10,086 nucleotides of DNA from SCUN01 sp964343975 (GTDB taxonomy: Bacteria; Acidobacteriota; Vicinamibacteria; Vicinamibacterales; SCN-69-37). The stretch lies in NCBI GenBank assembly GCA_964343975.1, contig CAYFLU010000122.1, forward strand, positions 1 through 10,086. The letters are read 5' to 3'. Under the pieces are notes generated by a model that worked only from the letters and a program-made list of their open reading frames with translations, had not been told where the DNA came from and did not search any database. Position 1 is the stretch's first letter; each line of letters begins with the position of its first letter. The position numbers and the translations under genes were made by a program. Positions 1 through 6,202 of this stretch are shown one piece after another.

Positions 1-18
1 AACGCCGGGCCCGGCGTT
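1..18 (-). terminator. Perfect 18-nt palindrome after the GNAT gene, possible terminator hairpin
   Basis: AACGCCGGGCCCGGCGTT reads identically on both strands. It lies 15 nt beyond the acetyltransferase stop codon on the minus strand, where it could fold into a 7-bp GC-rich stem with a 4-nt loop. The position suits an intrinsic terminator of the SDR-GNAT unit, but any U-tract would lie outside the window. The palindrome may continue past the edge. Confidence 0.5.
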
Positions 19-32
19 CGCCCGCGTGCGGT

Positions 33-503
33 CTATTTCTGCGGGTCGTCCGGCGGCGGATACAGCTCGTCGGCCCGGCGCACGATCTCCATCAGCCGGT
101 CGGGCTGCTTCGGCGTGTCGAACCCGAATTTCCGATAGAGGCCGTGCGCGTCGCGCGTGGCCAGCGAGAACCGGCGGAGCCCCTGCAGATCCGGGTGGGC
201 AAACGGCACGCTCATGAACCACGTGCCCAGACCTTCCCCGCGGGCATCGGCCGCCACGAAGACATCCGCAAGATACGCGAACGTCGCGCGATCCGTGATC
301 ACCCGGGCGAACCCGATCTGGCGGTCGCCCGTGAACAGACTGAAGCAGAGGGAGTGGTCGATGGCCTTCTGCAACCGCTCGCGCGGAATCCCGGTGGCCC
401 AGTACGACCGCGACAGAAACCCGTGCACGACCTCGAAGTCGATCCGCGCCGGATCTGTCGTGACGAGGACGCCGTCCCGCTCAGCCTGATAATGCGCCGT
501 CAT
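33..503 (-). CDS. GNAT family N-acetyltransferase
   Basis: A 156-residue single-domain GNAT protein predicted to move an acetyl group from acetyl-CoA to an amine; the substrate is unknown. The acetyl-CoA pyrophosphate loop (motif A) is clear at residues 81-97, with the R88-G-E-G91-L-G93 signature after the strand that begins near V81. A conserved block, SLATRDAHGLYRKFGF (about 113-128), is the usual C-terminal GNAT part with its YxxxGF element. The length is normal for a stand-alone GNAT, with no signal peptide or membrane segment, so it should be cytoplasmic. It starts 4 nt after the SDR stop codon and is almost certainly cotranscribed with it. The nearest purine-rich element (AAGGAA) is about 16 nt upstream of the ATG, too far for a standard ribosome binding site, so coupling to the SDR is likely. 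The family call is firm; no specific function is assignable. Confidence 0.9.
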   Translation of the reverse strand: MTAHYQAERDGVLVTTDPARIDFEVVHGFLSRSYWATGIPRERLQKAIDHSLCFSLFTGDRQIGFARVITDRATFAYLADVFVAADARGEGLGTWFMSVPFAHPDLQGLRRFSLATRDAHGLYRKFGFDTPKQPDRLMEIVRRADELYPPPDDPQK

Positions 504-507
504 CGCC

Positions 508-2046
508 CTACCAGTCTGTTTCCTTGTAGTCCTTCAGGAACTTGCCCCAGATGTGCGTGCCCGTGTTGAACCCGGCGATGATCGGATCCACGATGCGCGC
601 GCCGCCGTCCAGAATGTCGAGCGGCGGATGGAAGTACTGCTCCTTCACCTTCCGCGCCGCGATCTCCGCCGGATCCTCATCGGTGACCCATCCGGTGTCG
701 ACCGCATTCATGTGGATGCCGTCGTTGTAGTAGTCGGTCGCCGACGTGCGGGTCATCATGTTCAGCGCGGCCTTCGCCATGTTCGTGTGGGGATGCCGCG
801 TGGTCTTGAAGTTGCGGTAGAACTGCCCTTCCATCGCGCTCACGTTCACGATGTGCTTGTCGCGCTCCGGCGTGCGCAACATCAGCTCCTTCATCCGCGC
901 GTTGATGATGAACGGCGCCACCGCATTCACGAGGTGCACTTCGAGCAACTCGACGGCCGACACCTCATGCATCAGCAGGCGCCACGAGTTGCGTCCGCGC
1001 AGATCGATCTGCTGCAGGTCCTGATCGAGCTGGCCTTTCGGGAAGAGCGTGTGACCGCCTTCGCTGTCCTCGGGCAACAGTGCAATCTGCGACAACTCGG
1101 CCGCGTGCGTGAGGCCGGGCGCCTGCGGCTGCTGCACTGCGACGACCAGCTTTCCGGCCGGATCACCCGGCCCGATCATCGTCGCGCGTTCCTTCTCCAT
1201 CATGTGCGCGTAGAACTCGGGCGGGCGCCGCACGGTCTGACAGGCGTTGTTGATGATGAAGTCGAGCCGCGAATGCGACGCGAGCATCTGCTTGCAGAAC
1301 GTCTCCACGCTCGGCGTGTGGCGCAGGTCGAGACCGTAGATCTCGAGACGATGGCCCCAGTCGGCGAAGTCGGGTTCCTTGGCGTAGCGTTCCGCGGAAT
1401 CGCGCGGAAAGCGCGTGGTCACGACGAGATGCGCGCCACAGCGGAGCAGCTTCAGGCCGGCCTGATACCCGATCTTCACGCGGCCGCCGGTGAGCAGCGC
1501 CACGCGGCCGGAGAGATCCGCCATCTCCATGCGCTTCGCGTAGTTGAAGTCGCCGCACGGCACGCACATCTGGTCGTAGAACGGATGCAGCGTCGTGTAG
1601 TGGTTCTTGCAGATGTAGCAGTGCTGCGATTCGATCAGCTCGCGCCGCTCGTCACGCTCCTCCGCCTCCGCCTCGCCCGTGCCGAGCGCCTTGACGGGTT
1701 CGTGGATGTCCTGCGGAATGAAGTTCTTGGGCGCGAACACGTTCGGCGTCGTGAACGTCGGCTGACGCCGGAGCGCGCGGATGCCGGTTTCATGCTTCAC
1801 GGCGTCCTTCTGCTTTGCCCGCTCGGCCTTCCACTTGCGCTTGCTGGCCTTGACCATGTTGCGGCGCACACTCGGGCTCGGATTGAACACCCGCGTCACC
1901 GCGGTCAGCAGCCGCTTGCGCTCGTCGAACGGCATGTCCGACAGGATCTGGCGGTCGCCGGCGATCGTCTCGAGCGTCGCCGCCGCGTCCTGGATGCGCG
2001 CCAGCATCGCGGAGTCGTAAGCCGGGGGCGTCTTCTGGTCGGGCAT
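508..2046 (-). CDS. Long SDR-fold oxidoreductase with N-terminal four-Cys zinc module
   Basis: A 512-residue cytoplasmic protein. Residues 1-135 are helical and very basic (KASKRKWKAERAKQK around 66-80). Then comes a treble-clef or ribbon-like pair C143-x2-C146 and C161-x2-C164, likely to bind zinc. A Rossmann SDR domain fills about 178-512: TGGRVKIG (186-193) is the glycine-rich NAD(P) loop, NNAC (266-269) the NAG-like motif, N374 in HLVNAVAPF the active-site Asn region, and S403 in NVSAMEG the catalytic serine. The YxxxK motif reads T421-N-M-A-K425: the lysine is present but the tyrosine is replaced by threonine. About 100 residues are inserted between NNAC and N374. Classical SDRs are about 250 residues, so this is a large divergent subfamily. 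The cofactor fold is well supported; substrate and even catalytic activity are open. The start at 2046 is supported by a -10-like box six bases upstream. It is followed by the GNAT gene. Confidence 0.88.
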   Translation of the reverse strand: MPDQKTPPAYDSAMLARIQDAAATLETIAGDRQILSDMPFDERKRLLTAVTRVFNPSPSVRRNMVKASKRKWKAERAKQKDAVKHETGIRALRRQPTFTTPNVFAPKNFIPQDIHEPVKALGTGEAEAEERDERRELIESQHCYICKNHYTTLHPFYDQMCVPCGDFNYAKRMEMADLSGRVALLTGGRVKIGYQAGLKLLRCGAHLVVTTRFPRDSAERYAKEPDFADWGHRLEIYGLDLRHTPSVETFCKQMLASHSRLDFIINNACQTVRRPPEFYAHMMEKERATMIGPGDPAGKLVVAVQQPQAPGLTHAAELSQIALLPEDSEGGHTLFPKGQLDQDLQQIDLRGRNSWRLLMHEVSAVELLEVHLVNAVAPFIINARMKELMLRTPERDKHIVNVSAMEGQFYRNFKTTRHPHTNMAKAALNMMTRTSATDYYNDGIHMNAVDTGWVTDEDPAEIAARKVKEQYFHPPLDILDGGARIVDPIIAGFNTGTHIWGKFLKDYKETDW

Positions 2047-2052
2047 CCCTCT

Positions 2053-2058
2053 AGGTTA
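2053..2058 (-). promoter_or_regulatory. -10 box (TAACCT) for the SDR-GNAT unit, leaderless type
   Basis: On the minus strand TAACCT is followed by exactly six bases (AGAGGG) and then the SDR ATG. This is the TANNNT-N6-start arrangement expected when the transcript begins at or next to the A of ATG. AGAGGG directly abuts the ATG, so it is too close to act as a ribosome binding site. Confidence 0.6.
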
Positions 2059-2069
2059 AACCAGGGATG

Positions 2070-2242
2070 CGTCCCGGGTCCCGGGTCCCGCGTCCCGGGT
2101 TCTGTTCGGAGGGTCGGTGGGTCCCGAGTCCACCGTTGGCCCCCGGGACTGGACGCGTGTCCGACGGACCCGACTCCGGACACTCGGACCGACTCCGGAC
2201 ACGTGAACTGAACTCGGGACCCGGAACCCGGGACCCGGGACC
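2070..2242. repeat. Inverted GTCCCGG heptad repeat between divergent genes
   Basis: The left arm (2070-2102) holds four tandem copies of GTCCCGG (third copy GTCCCGC) and ends in GTTC. The right arm (2210-2242) carries the same array on the opposite strand (GTCCCGG, GTCCCGG, GTTCCGG, GTCCCGA, GTTC). The two 33-nt arms match at 29 positions as reverse complements. Between them are degenerate relatives (GTCCCGAGTCC at 2121-2131) and a small stem CGGTGG/CCACCG (2115-2120 with 2130-2135). No coding potential is convincing here. The arms sit just upstream of the -10 boxes of both flanking genes, covering their -35 regions. Confidence 0.85.
2171..2202. repeat. Direct repeat of CGACTCCGGACAC
   Basis: Two identical 13-nt copies at 2171-2183 and 2190-2202 are separated by six bases. 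A reverse-complement partner of their CGGACAC end (GTGTCCG) lies at 2157-2163, so the inner part of the intergenic region has its own stem-forming potential. This could be a pair of operator sites or simply decayed heptad repeat. Confidence 0.7.
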
Positions 2243-2252
2243 GCTCTTCATT

Positions 2253-2258
2253 TACTGT
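2253..2258 (+). promoter_or_regulatory. -10 box (TACTGT) for the DinB gene, leaderless type
   Basis: TACTGT is followed by exactly six bases (TAGTCC) and the ATG at 2265. No Shine-Dalgarno sequence precedes the ATG, consistent with a leaderless transcript. The box is the mirror partner of the one serving the SDR gene, and the heptad arm begins 10 nt upstream of it. Confidence 0.6.
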
Positions 2259-2264
2259 TAGTCC

Positions 2265-2756
2265 ATGACCCTTGATGCCCTTCGCTTCCCCGTCGGGAAG
2301 TTCTCGCCCACCCCGAACCCGACGCCGGCCGTTCGCGCCGGCTGGATCGACGACATCGCCGCGACGCCCGGCATCATCCGGGGCCTCGCCGGCCAGATGA
2401 CGCCCGCACAGCTGGCCACGCCGTACCGTGAGGGCGGTTGGACGGCCGCGCAGGTGGTGCATCACATGGCTAACAGCCACATGAACGCGTACATCCGCAC
2501 GCGCTTTGCGCTGGCCGAAGATCACTTCACCGTGAAGCCGTACGACGAAGTGCGTTGGGCGCAGTTTCCCGACGCGCAGTCCACCGACGTCGCGCCGTCG
2601 CTCGCCATTCTCGACGGCTTGCACGCGCGATGGGCGGCGTTGCTGCGCACGCTGACGCCCGCCGAGTTCGCCCGCCCGCTCCTGCATCCGGAGCGCGGAC
2701 CGATGACGATCGAGCAGTTGTTGAGTTTGTATTCGTGGCACGGCCGGCATCATGCC
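2265..2756 (+). pseudogene. YfiT-like DinB-superfamily putative metal hydrolase, 3' end lost
   Basis: Residues 1-163 match the YfiT/BstA-like branch of the DinB four-helix fold, whose members bind a divalent metal through three histidines. The N-terminal LRFPVGKF and the block GGWTAAQVVHHMANSHMN (58-74) are characteristic. The likely ligands are all present: H67, H159 and H163 in WHGRHH. In the family about ten more residues follow WHGRHH. Here the family sequence stops at about 2753 and the frame runs on as an Ala/Arg-rich tail to 3188, which is simply the CHAT gene read in the wrong frame. No other frame after 2753 resumes a DinB ending, so this is not a single-base frameshift. The break coincides with a 15-nt palindrome. 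The product may still fold, but with an aberrant tail of about 140 residues. It is either a deletion remnant or a misassembly. Substrate unknown. Confidence 0.8.
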
Positions 2757-2758
2757 GG
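2744..2758. repeat. 15-nt palindrome at the DinB/CHAT junction
   Basis: CCGGCAT-C-ATGCCGG is a perfect 7-bp inverted repeat around one central base. It contains both the last family-conserved DinB codons and the first ATG of the CHAT frame, so it marks the join between the two broken genes. Such hairpins favour deletion by slippage and also assembly breaks. Confidence 0.8.
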
Positions 2759-4455
2759 ACCGCGCGGCGGAAGGGTTGCCCTACGGCGAGCGGGCGATTG
2801 CGCTCGCCAGCGAGAGCCGGCTGGCGAATCAGCTGTGGAAGGCGCAGCTCACCGTGGGCGCCGTGCAGCTCGCGCTCGGCAAATTCAGCGAAGCCCGCGC
2901 GCAATTCGAAGCCGCCATCAACACGGTGGAACTGCTGCGCAAGAACGCCGCCGGCGGCCTGCGCGCGCTGCAACTCCTCATGACGGAGCGACTGGGGCCG
3001 TACTACTCGCTCGCATCGCTCGACATCCGCGACGGCCGCGCCTTCGAGGCGCTCGCGAGCGTGGATCGCGCGCGCGCCCGCGCGCTCACCAGCCTCCTGT
3101 CGAGCTCGCACGCGCCAAGCGACCGGCTCTCGGCCCCGGACCGCGCGGAGGAACGGCGGCTCACACGCGCCGTGCAGGCCGCCAGTGATGCACTCGACGC
3201 CGAAGCCGCCAAGGCCGGCGCCGAAGCCGGACGCATCGCCGCCCTCGACGCGGCGCTCGCCACGGCACGCAACCGTCGCGAAGAGTTTCTCGAGGCGCTG
3301 TACAGCCGGCAACCGGCGCTGAAGTTCGCCCGCGGCAACGTGCCGGAATTGACGCCGGCGCAACTGGCCAGCACGCTCACGCCGGGCAGTGCGATCGTGT
3401 CGTTCGTCCTCGACGAACACCGGGCGTGGGGCTTCCTCATCGCCAACGGGCCGTCCGGCCCGACCGTGCGCCCGGACCCGCTGACGTTGTCTTCGGACGA
3501 ACTCTCGGCCCTCGCCGACACCTTCGCGGGCCAGATCGCCTCGCGTGATCTGGCCTTCGCGCCGACCGCGCGGAAGCTGTACGACGCCCTGCTCGCACCG
3601 ATCGAGTCGTCGCTCACGAAGACGACGTCGCTCGTGATCATTCCGGACGGCCCGCTCTGGCGCGTGCCGTTTCAGGCGCTGCGCACACCGCGCAATACCT
3701 TTGTGATCGAGGAACGCGCCGTGTCGTACACCGCCTCGGTCGCCGCGCTGGCGGCACTCGAGTCGCGCCGCCGCGCGCGGCCGGCCGCCGCGCCGTTCCT
3801 GCTTGCGCTCGGCGATCCCGCCGGGCCGGCATCAGTCGCCGGCGCGAACGGCGAGCAGCCGCAGCGCGGTCTCACGCTCGCACGCCTCCCCGAAGCCGCG
3901 CGTGAAGTGAAGTCGATCGGCCAGCTCTACGGCGCCAACAGCCGCGTCCTCACCGACACGCTCGCCACCGAAACCGCTCTGCGTGAACTCGCGTCGCGCG
4001 CAAGCGTGCTGCACATCGCGACCCACGGGTTTCTCGAGAACGGCAACCCGATGTACTCACGGCTCCAGCTCGCGCCCTCCACTGACCGGAGCGCCGATCA
4101 CACCGGCGATGGCCGTCTGGAAGCCTGGGAGGTGCAGGATCTCGAACTACGCGCCGACATCGCCGTGCTCTCCGCATGCCGCAGTGCGGGCGGCACGGGC
4201 TTCGGCGAAGGCGTGATCGGCCTCTCCTGGTCGCTCTTTGCCGCCGGCGCGTCAACCGCCGTGGTGTCGCAATGGGAAGTGGATTCGGCGAGCACCACGT
4301 CGCTGATGATCGCCTTCCATCAGCGGCTGCTGCAGCGCGGCGCGCCCGTCACCGCGGCGACGGCGATGCGCGACGCCCAGCGGACGCTCCTCAAGAATCC
4401 GCAGTTCCGGCACCCGTTCTACTGGGCGGGATTCGACGTCATCGGCGCGCGCTGA
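2752..4455 (+). CDS. TPR-CHAT domain protein (caspase-like protease fold), N-terminally truncated
   Basis: A 567-residue open frame. Residues about 5-60 are TPR-like helices (GEYxxA-type pattern in LGKFSEARAQFEAAI) and 80-120 look like a further helical repeat. An Ala/Arg/Glu-rich probable coiled coil covers 130-185, and a complete CHAT domain spans about 210-567. The catalytic pair of the caspase/HetF-associated fold is intact: H425 in HIATHGF and C476 in LSACRSAGG. The closing motif HPFYWAGFDVIG (554-565) is typical. Full-length relatives usually carry many more TPRs and often an N-terminal signal or membrane segment, none of which is here. The frame hits a stop at 2722-2724 just upstream, no ribosome binding site precedes the ATG at 2752, and that ATG lies in the junction palindrome, so this start is probably accidental. 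The CHAT domain is certain. Function (peptidase or stress/death signalling) is inferred from the fold, and no partner gene is nearby. Confidence 0.85.
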   Translation: MPDRAAEGLPYGERAIALASESRLANQLWKAQLTVGAVQLALGKFSEARAQFEAAINTVELLRKNAAGGLRALQLLMTERLGPYYSLASLDIRDGRAFEALASVDRARARALTSLLSSSHAPSDRLSAPDRAEERRLTRAVQAASDALDAEAAKAGAEAGRIAALDAALATARNRREEFLEALYSRQPALKFARGNVPELTPAQLASTLTPGSAIVSFVLDEHRAWGFLIANGPSGPTVRPDPLTLSSDELSALADTFAGQIASRDLAFAPTARKLYDALLAPIESSLTKTTSLVIIPDGPLWRVPFQALRTPRNTFVIEERAVSYTASVAALAALESRRRARPAAAPFLLALGDPAGPASVAGANGEQPQRGLTLARLPEAAREVKSIGQLYGANSRVLTDTLATETALRELASRASVLHIATHGFLENGNPMYSRLQLAPSTDRSADHTGDGRLEAWEVQDLELRADIAVLSACRSAGGTGFGEGVIGLSWSLFAAGASTAVVSQWEVDSASTTSLMIAFHQRLLQRGAPVTAATAMRDAQRTLLKNPQFRHPFYWAGFDVIGAR

Positions 4456-4458
4456 GGC

Positions 4459-4815
4459 TCAGTCGATCACCCGGGCGCCGCATGCCGGACAGGCGCCGGT
4501 CGCCATGACGACATCCGCCTGCGCATCACGATAGACCACCGTGCAGGACGGGCACGACGGCCGCGCCTTGTCGACCTCGCGATCCATCCGCCACACAAGA
4601 AAGCCCACGACGACGAGATAGGCCGTGACGAGCGCGACCTCGAACGGCAGCACTTTCTCCGCGACCATGCGGCCCTGCGTGAGCCGGATGAAGCCGAGTT
4701 GCCCCACGCCGAGCACCACGGCCACCGTGGCCGTGAGCCGGCCGAGTGTCTGACGAATCGCCTGCGCTTTCGCGCGACGGGCGGCGAAGGTCTCTCGCGT
4801 CACAGTCACGTTCAC
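4459..4815 (-). CDS. Small two-TM membrane protein with C-terminal zinc ribbon
   Basis: A 118-residue protein of unknown function. The N-terminus is basic (about 7-27), followed by two predicted membrane helices at about 28-46 and 57-76. The C-terminal tail has paired cysteines C88-x2-C91 and C109-x2-C112, a rubredoxin-like zinc ribbon that probably faces the cytoplasm if both ends do. It starts with GTG overlapping the TGA of the methyltransferase (GTGA), so translation is likely coupled and it is the last gene of the fucosidase operon. A TAGAAT box six bases before the GTG could also give it a transcript of its own. Its stop lies 3 nt from the stop of the convergent CHAT gene. The small size, composition and operon position make it a likely real gene, but no family is recognised. 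Confidence 0.75.
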   Translation of the reverse strand: MNVTVTRETFAARRAKAQAIRQTLGRLTATVAVVLGVGQLGFIRLTQGRMVAEKVLPFEVALVTAYLVVVGFLVWRMDREVDKARPSCPSCTVVYRDAQADVVMATGACPACGARVID

Positions 4816-5687
4816 CGAACGATTCTAGCTGGCTCGCGGGTCCACGCGGTCATGACGTGCCCCATCGGCCCGACCGACAATCCGTCGGCGCGGTCTGCAA
4901 AATACTTCTCGTTGATGGCGTCCGGCCCGCGATCGCGCACGACCGCGAAGCCCATCGTCAGCAACCGCGCGCGGAGCGGCTCCGTGTCGAAGAACGACAC
5001 GAACGGCTCGCCCGCCGCCTCGACGCGCTTGGCGAGCACCGCAAAGGCGGCGCGCTGAAAGACATTCAGCGACTCCACCGGCACGGCGTAGTCGAACGTG
5101 ATGCCGCCACCCGCTCGCGCCATCGCCGCGACGGCCTCGCAGGTGCCGAACACGGCCGCATTCGTGAGGTAGGGCGTGACGCCGAGCCAGGAGAAGAACA
5201 CCGGCTGCGCGATGTCGAGGCCCGCGCGTACGAGTTCGTCCGTGAGCGACTGGCGTTCGAAATCGACGGGCACGAACGTCAGCGATGCCGGCTCGGCCAG
5301 ACCGACCTCGGTGAGCCGCATGCGCTTCCAGGCCTGCGTGTCGGGTTGGTCCACTTCGAACACGCGCAGGCCCGGCACCTGCTGCCGGTACGCGTAGGTG
5401 TCCATGCCCGCGCCGAGCACGACATATTGGCGCATGCCGGCGGCCACCGACCGCGCGAGCGCGTCTTCGGCGATCCGGCTGCGCACGGCCAGAAACGCCC
5501 GCAACGTCTTCGCGCCGAGTTGCACCTCGAAGCGCGCGGGATCATTGCGCATCGCCGTCGCGACTTCCTTCCCGATCATCTGAAGCGCCAGCGGATCATC
5601 AAAGACGAGCGGCGCATCCAGCAACTGATGCGCGGCCCGGCGCAGCGCCACGCGCACAGCCGTGCGGCTCGGTTGTCCCGGCCTCAT
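4812..5687 (-). CDS. LCM/TIGR00027-type class I SAM-dependent methyltransferase
   Basis: A 291-residue cytoplasmic enzyme predicted to transfer methyl groups from S-adenosylmethionine. It has the hallmarks of the leucine carboxyl methyltransferase-like family (PF04072, TIGR00027): the FDDPLA block (29-34), motif I VVLGAGMDTYAYR (89-101) for SAM binding, EVDQPDTQAWKR (111-122) with the acidic ribose-binding residue, and WLGVTPYLT (167-175). The length is typical. The substrate is unknown; family members include O-methyltransferases of small molecules, and carboxyl methylation is only suggested by homology. The ATG overlaps the upstream membrane-protein TGA (ATGA), and the stop overlaps the next gene's GTG (GTGA), placing it third in the fucosidase operon. 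The C-terminal codons carry a TAGAAT element including a rare AGA arginine codon. Confidence 0.9.
   Translation of the reverse strand: MRPGQPSRTAVRVALRRAAHQLLDAPLVFDDPLALQMIGKEVATAMRNDPARFEVQLGAKTLRAFLAVRSRIAEDALARSVAAGMRQYVVLGAGMDTYAYRQQVPGLRVFEVDQPDTQAWKRMRLTEVGLAEPASLTFVPVDFERQSLTDELVRAGLDIAQPVFFSWLGVTPYLTNAAVFGTCEAVAAMARAGGGITFDYAVPVESLNVFQRAAFAVLAKRVEAAGEPFVSFFDTEPLRARLLTMGFAVVRDRGPDAINEKYFADRADGLSVGPMGHVMTAWTREPARIVR
4822..4827 (-). promoter_or_regulatory. Possible internal -10 box (TAGAAT) inside the methyltransferase 3' end
   Basis: On the minus strand TAGAAT is followed by six bases (CGTTCG) and the GTG of the zinc-ribbon gene, the same spacing as at the outer promoters of the window. 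It uses AGA and ATC codons in an otherwise G/C-ending gene. It may be an internal leaderless promoter or a chance match. Confidence 0.35.
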
Positions 5688-6202
5688 GCCCCGGCGCTCG
5701 GACGCGCGTCCGCGCCTCGGCGCGCCGCCGTCTGCAACAACCGCACGGGCTCATCCACGCGCAGGGCCAGTTGCGTGACATCCCGCCGCATCCCCAGCAC
5801 GCGCATCGGCACGGGCGCGGCAAAGACGATGACGACGTTCGGCACCGCAGGCTTGGTGATGTTGAGGTACCCCTTCGGGTGGCCGGACGCGGGCATCAAT
5901 CCGGGCGGCTCGATGCGCAAGACGGCCGCGTTCGGCACGTCGAACGTCAGTCGACGGCCGATCGTGCCGCGCACGACATCCGCACCCCATTCGAGCCTGC
6001 CCGCCCCCAGAGAGAGGACGTCGCGGAACACCCAGATGAATGACGAGACCGTCAGGACGACGAGCACGAGATTCAGCGTCGGGTAACGGTCGCGCAGGAT
6101 GAGATGCAGGATAACGGTCTCCAAACCGAGGGCCAGGTTCACCGCCACAAGGAATGGCAGCGCGGCCGCGCGCGCCGCGCGCATCGTGAACGTCTGTGTC
6201 AT
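5684..6202 (-). CDS. Two-TM membrane protein with C-terminal beta-rich (PH-like) domain, unknown function
   Basis: A 172-residue protein. Two hydrophobic helices at about 15-36 and 43-59 are followed by a soluble beta-rich region (about 68-155) with alternating hydrophobic residues. That region contains LEWGADVVRGTIG, LNITKPAVPNVVIVF and RVLGMRRDVTQLALRVDEP, a pattern resembling bacterial PH-like domains of small membrane proteins. This resemblance is by eye only. I chose ATG 6202 rather than an upstream in-frame start at 6298 because it makes an ATGA overlap with the fucosidase stop, like the other junctions of this operon, and because the upstream extension is Arg/Ala-rich shadow sequence. 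It is second in the operon, ahead of the methyltransferase. Function is not assignable. Confidence 0.78.
   Translation of the reverse strand: MTQTFTMRAARAAALPFLVAVNLALGLETVILHLILRDRYPTLNLVLVVLTVSSFIWVFRDVLSLGAGRLEWGADVVRGTIGRRLTFDVPNAAVLRIEPPGLMPASGHPKGYLNITKPAVPNVVIVFAAPVPMRVLGMRRDVTQLALRVDEPVRLLQTAARRGADARPSAGA

Noticed and set aside
553..2211. 552-codon open frame on the plus strand opposite the SDR gene
   Set aside because: His/Arg/Leu-rich composition without domains; it is the antisense shadow of a GC-rich gene whose minus strand carries clear SDR motifs.
2070..2242. CRISPR array or tRNA-like element in the repeat region
   Set aside because: The units are 7-nt heptads without unique spacers, and the arms are inverted; no cloverleaf can be drawn.
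2757..3188. C-terminal extension of the DinB frame as a fused domain
   Set aside because: It is an Ala/Arg-rich read of the CHAT gene in a wrong frame, not a domain.
2752..4455. A CHAT-based defence system (e.g. gRAMP/TPR-CHAT or a gasdermin-type cassette)
   Set aside because: No CRISPR, Cas7-like, gasdermin or other effector gene is adjacent; neighbours are a DinB fragment and an unrelated convergent operon.
4746..6086. 446-codon plus-strand open frame across the methyltransferase region
   Set aside because: No recognisable motif, low-complexity Arg/Ala content, and it runs through three overlapping genes on the minus strand.
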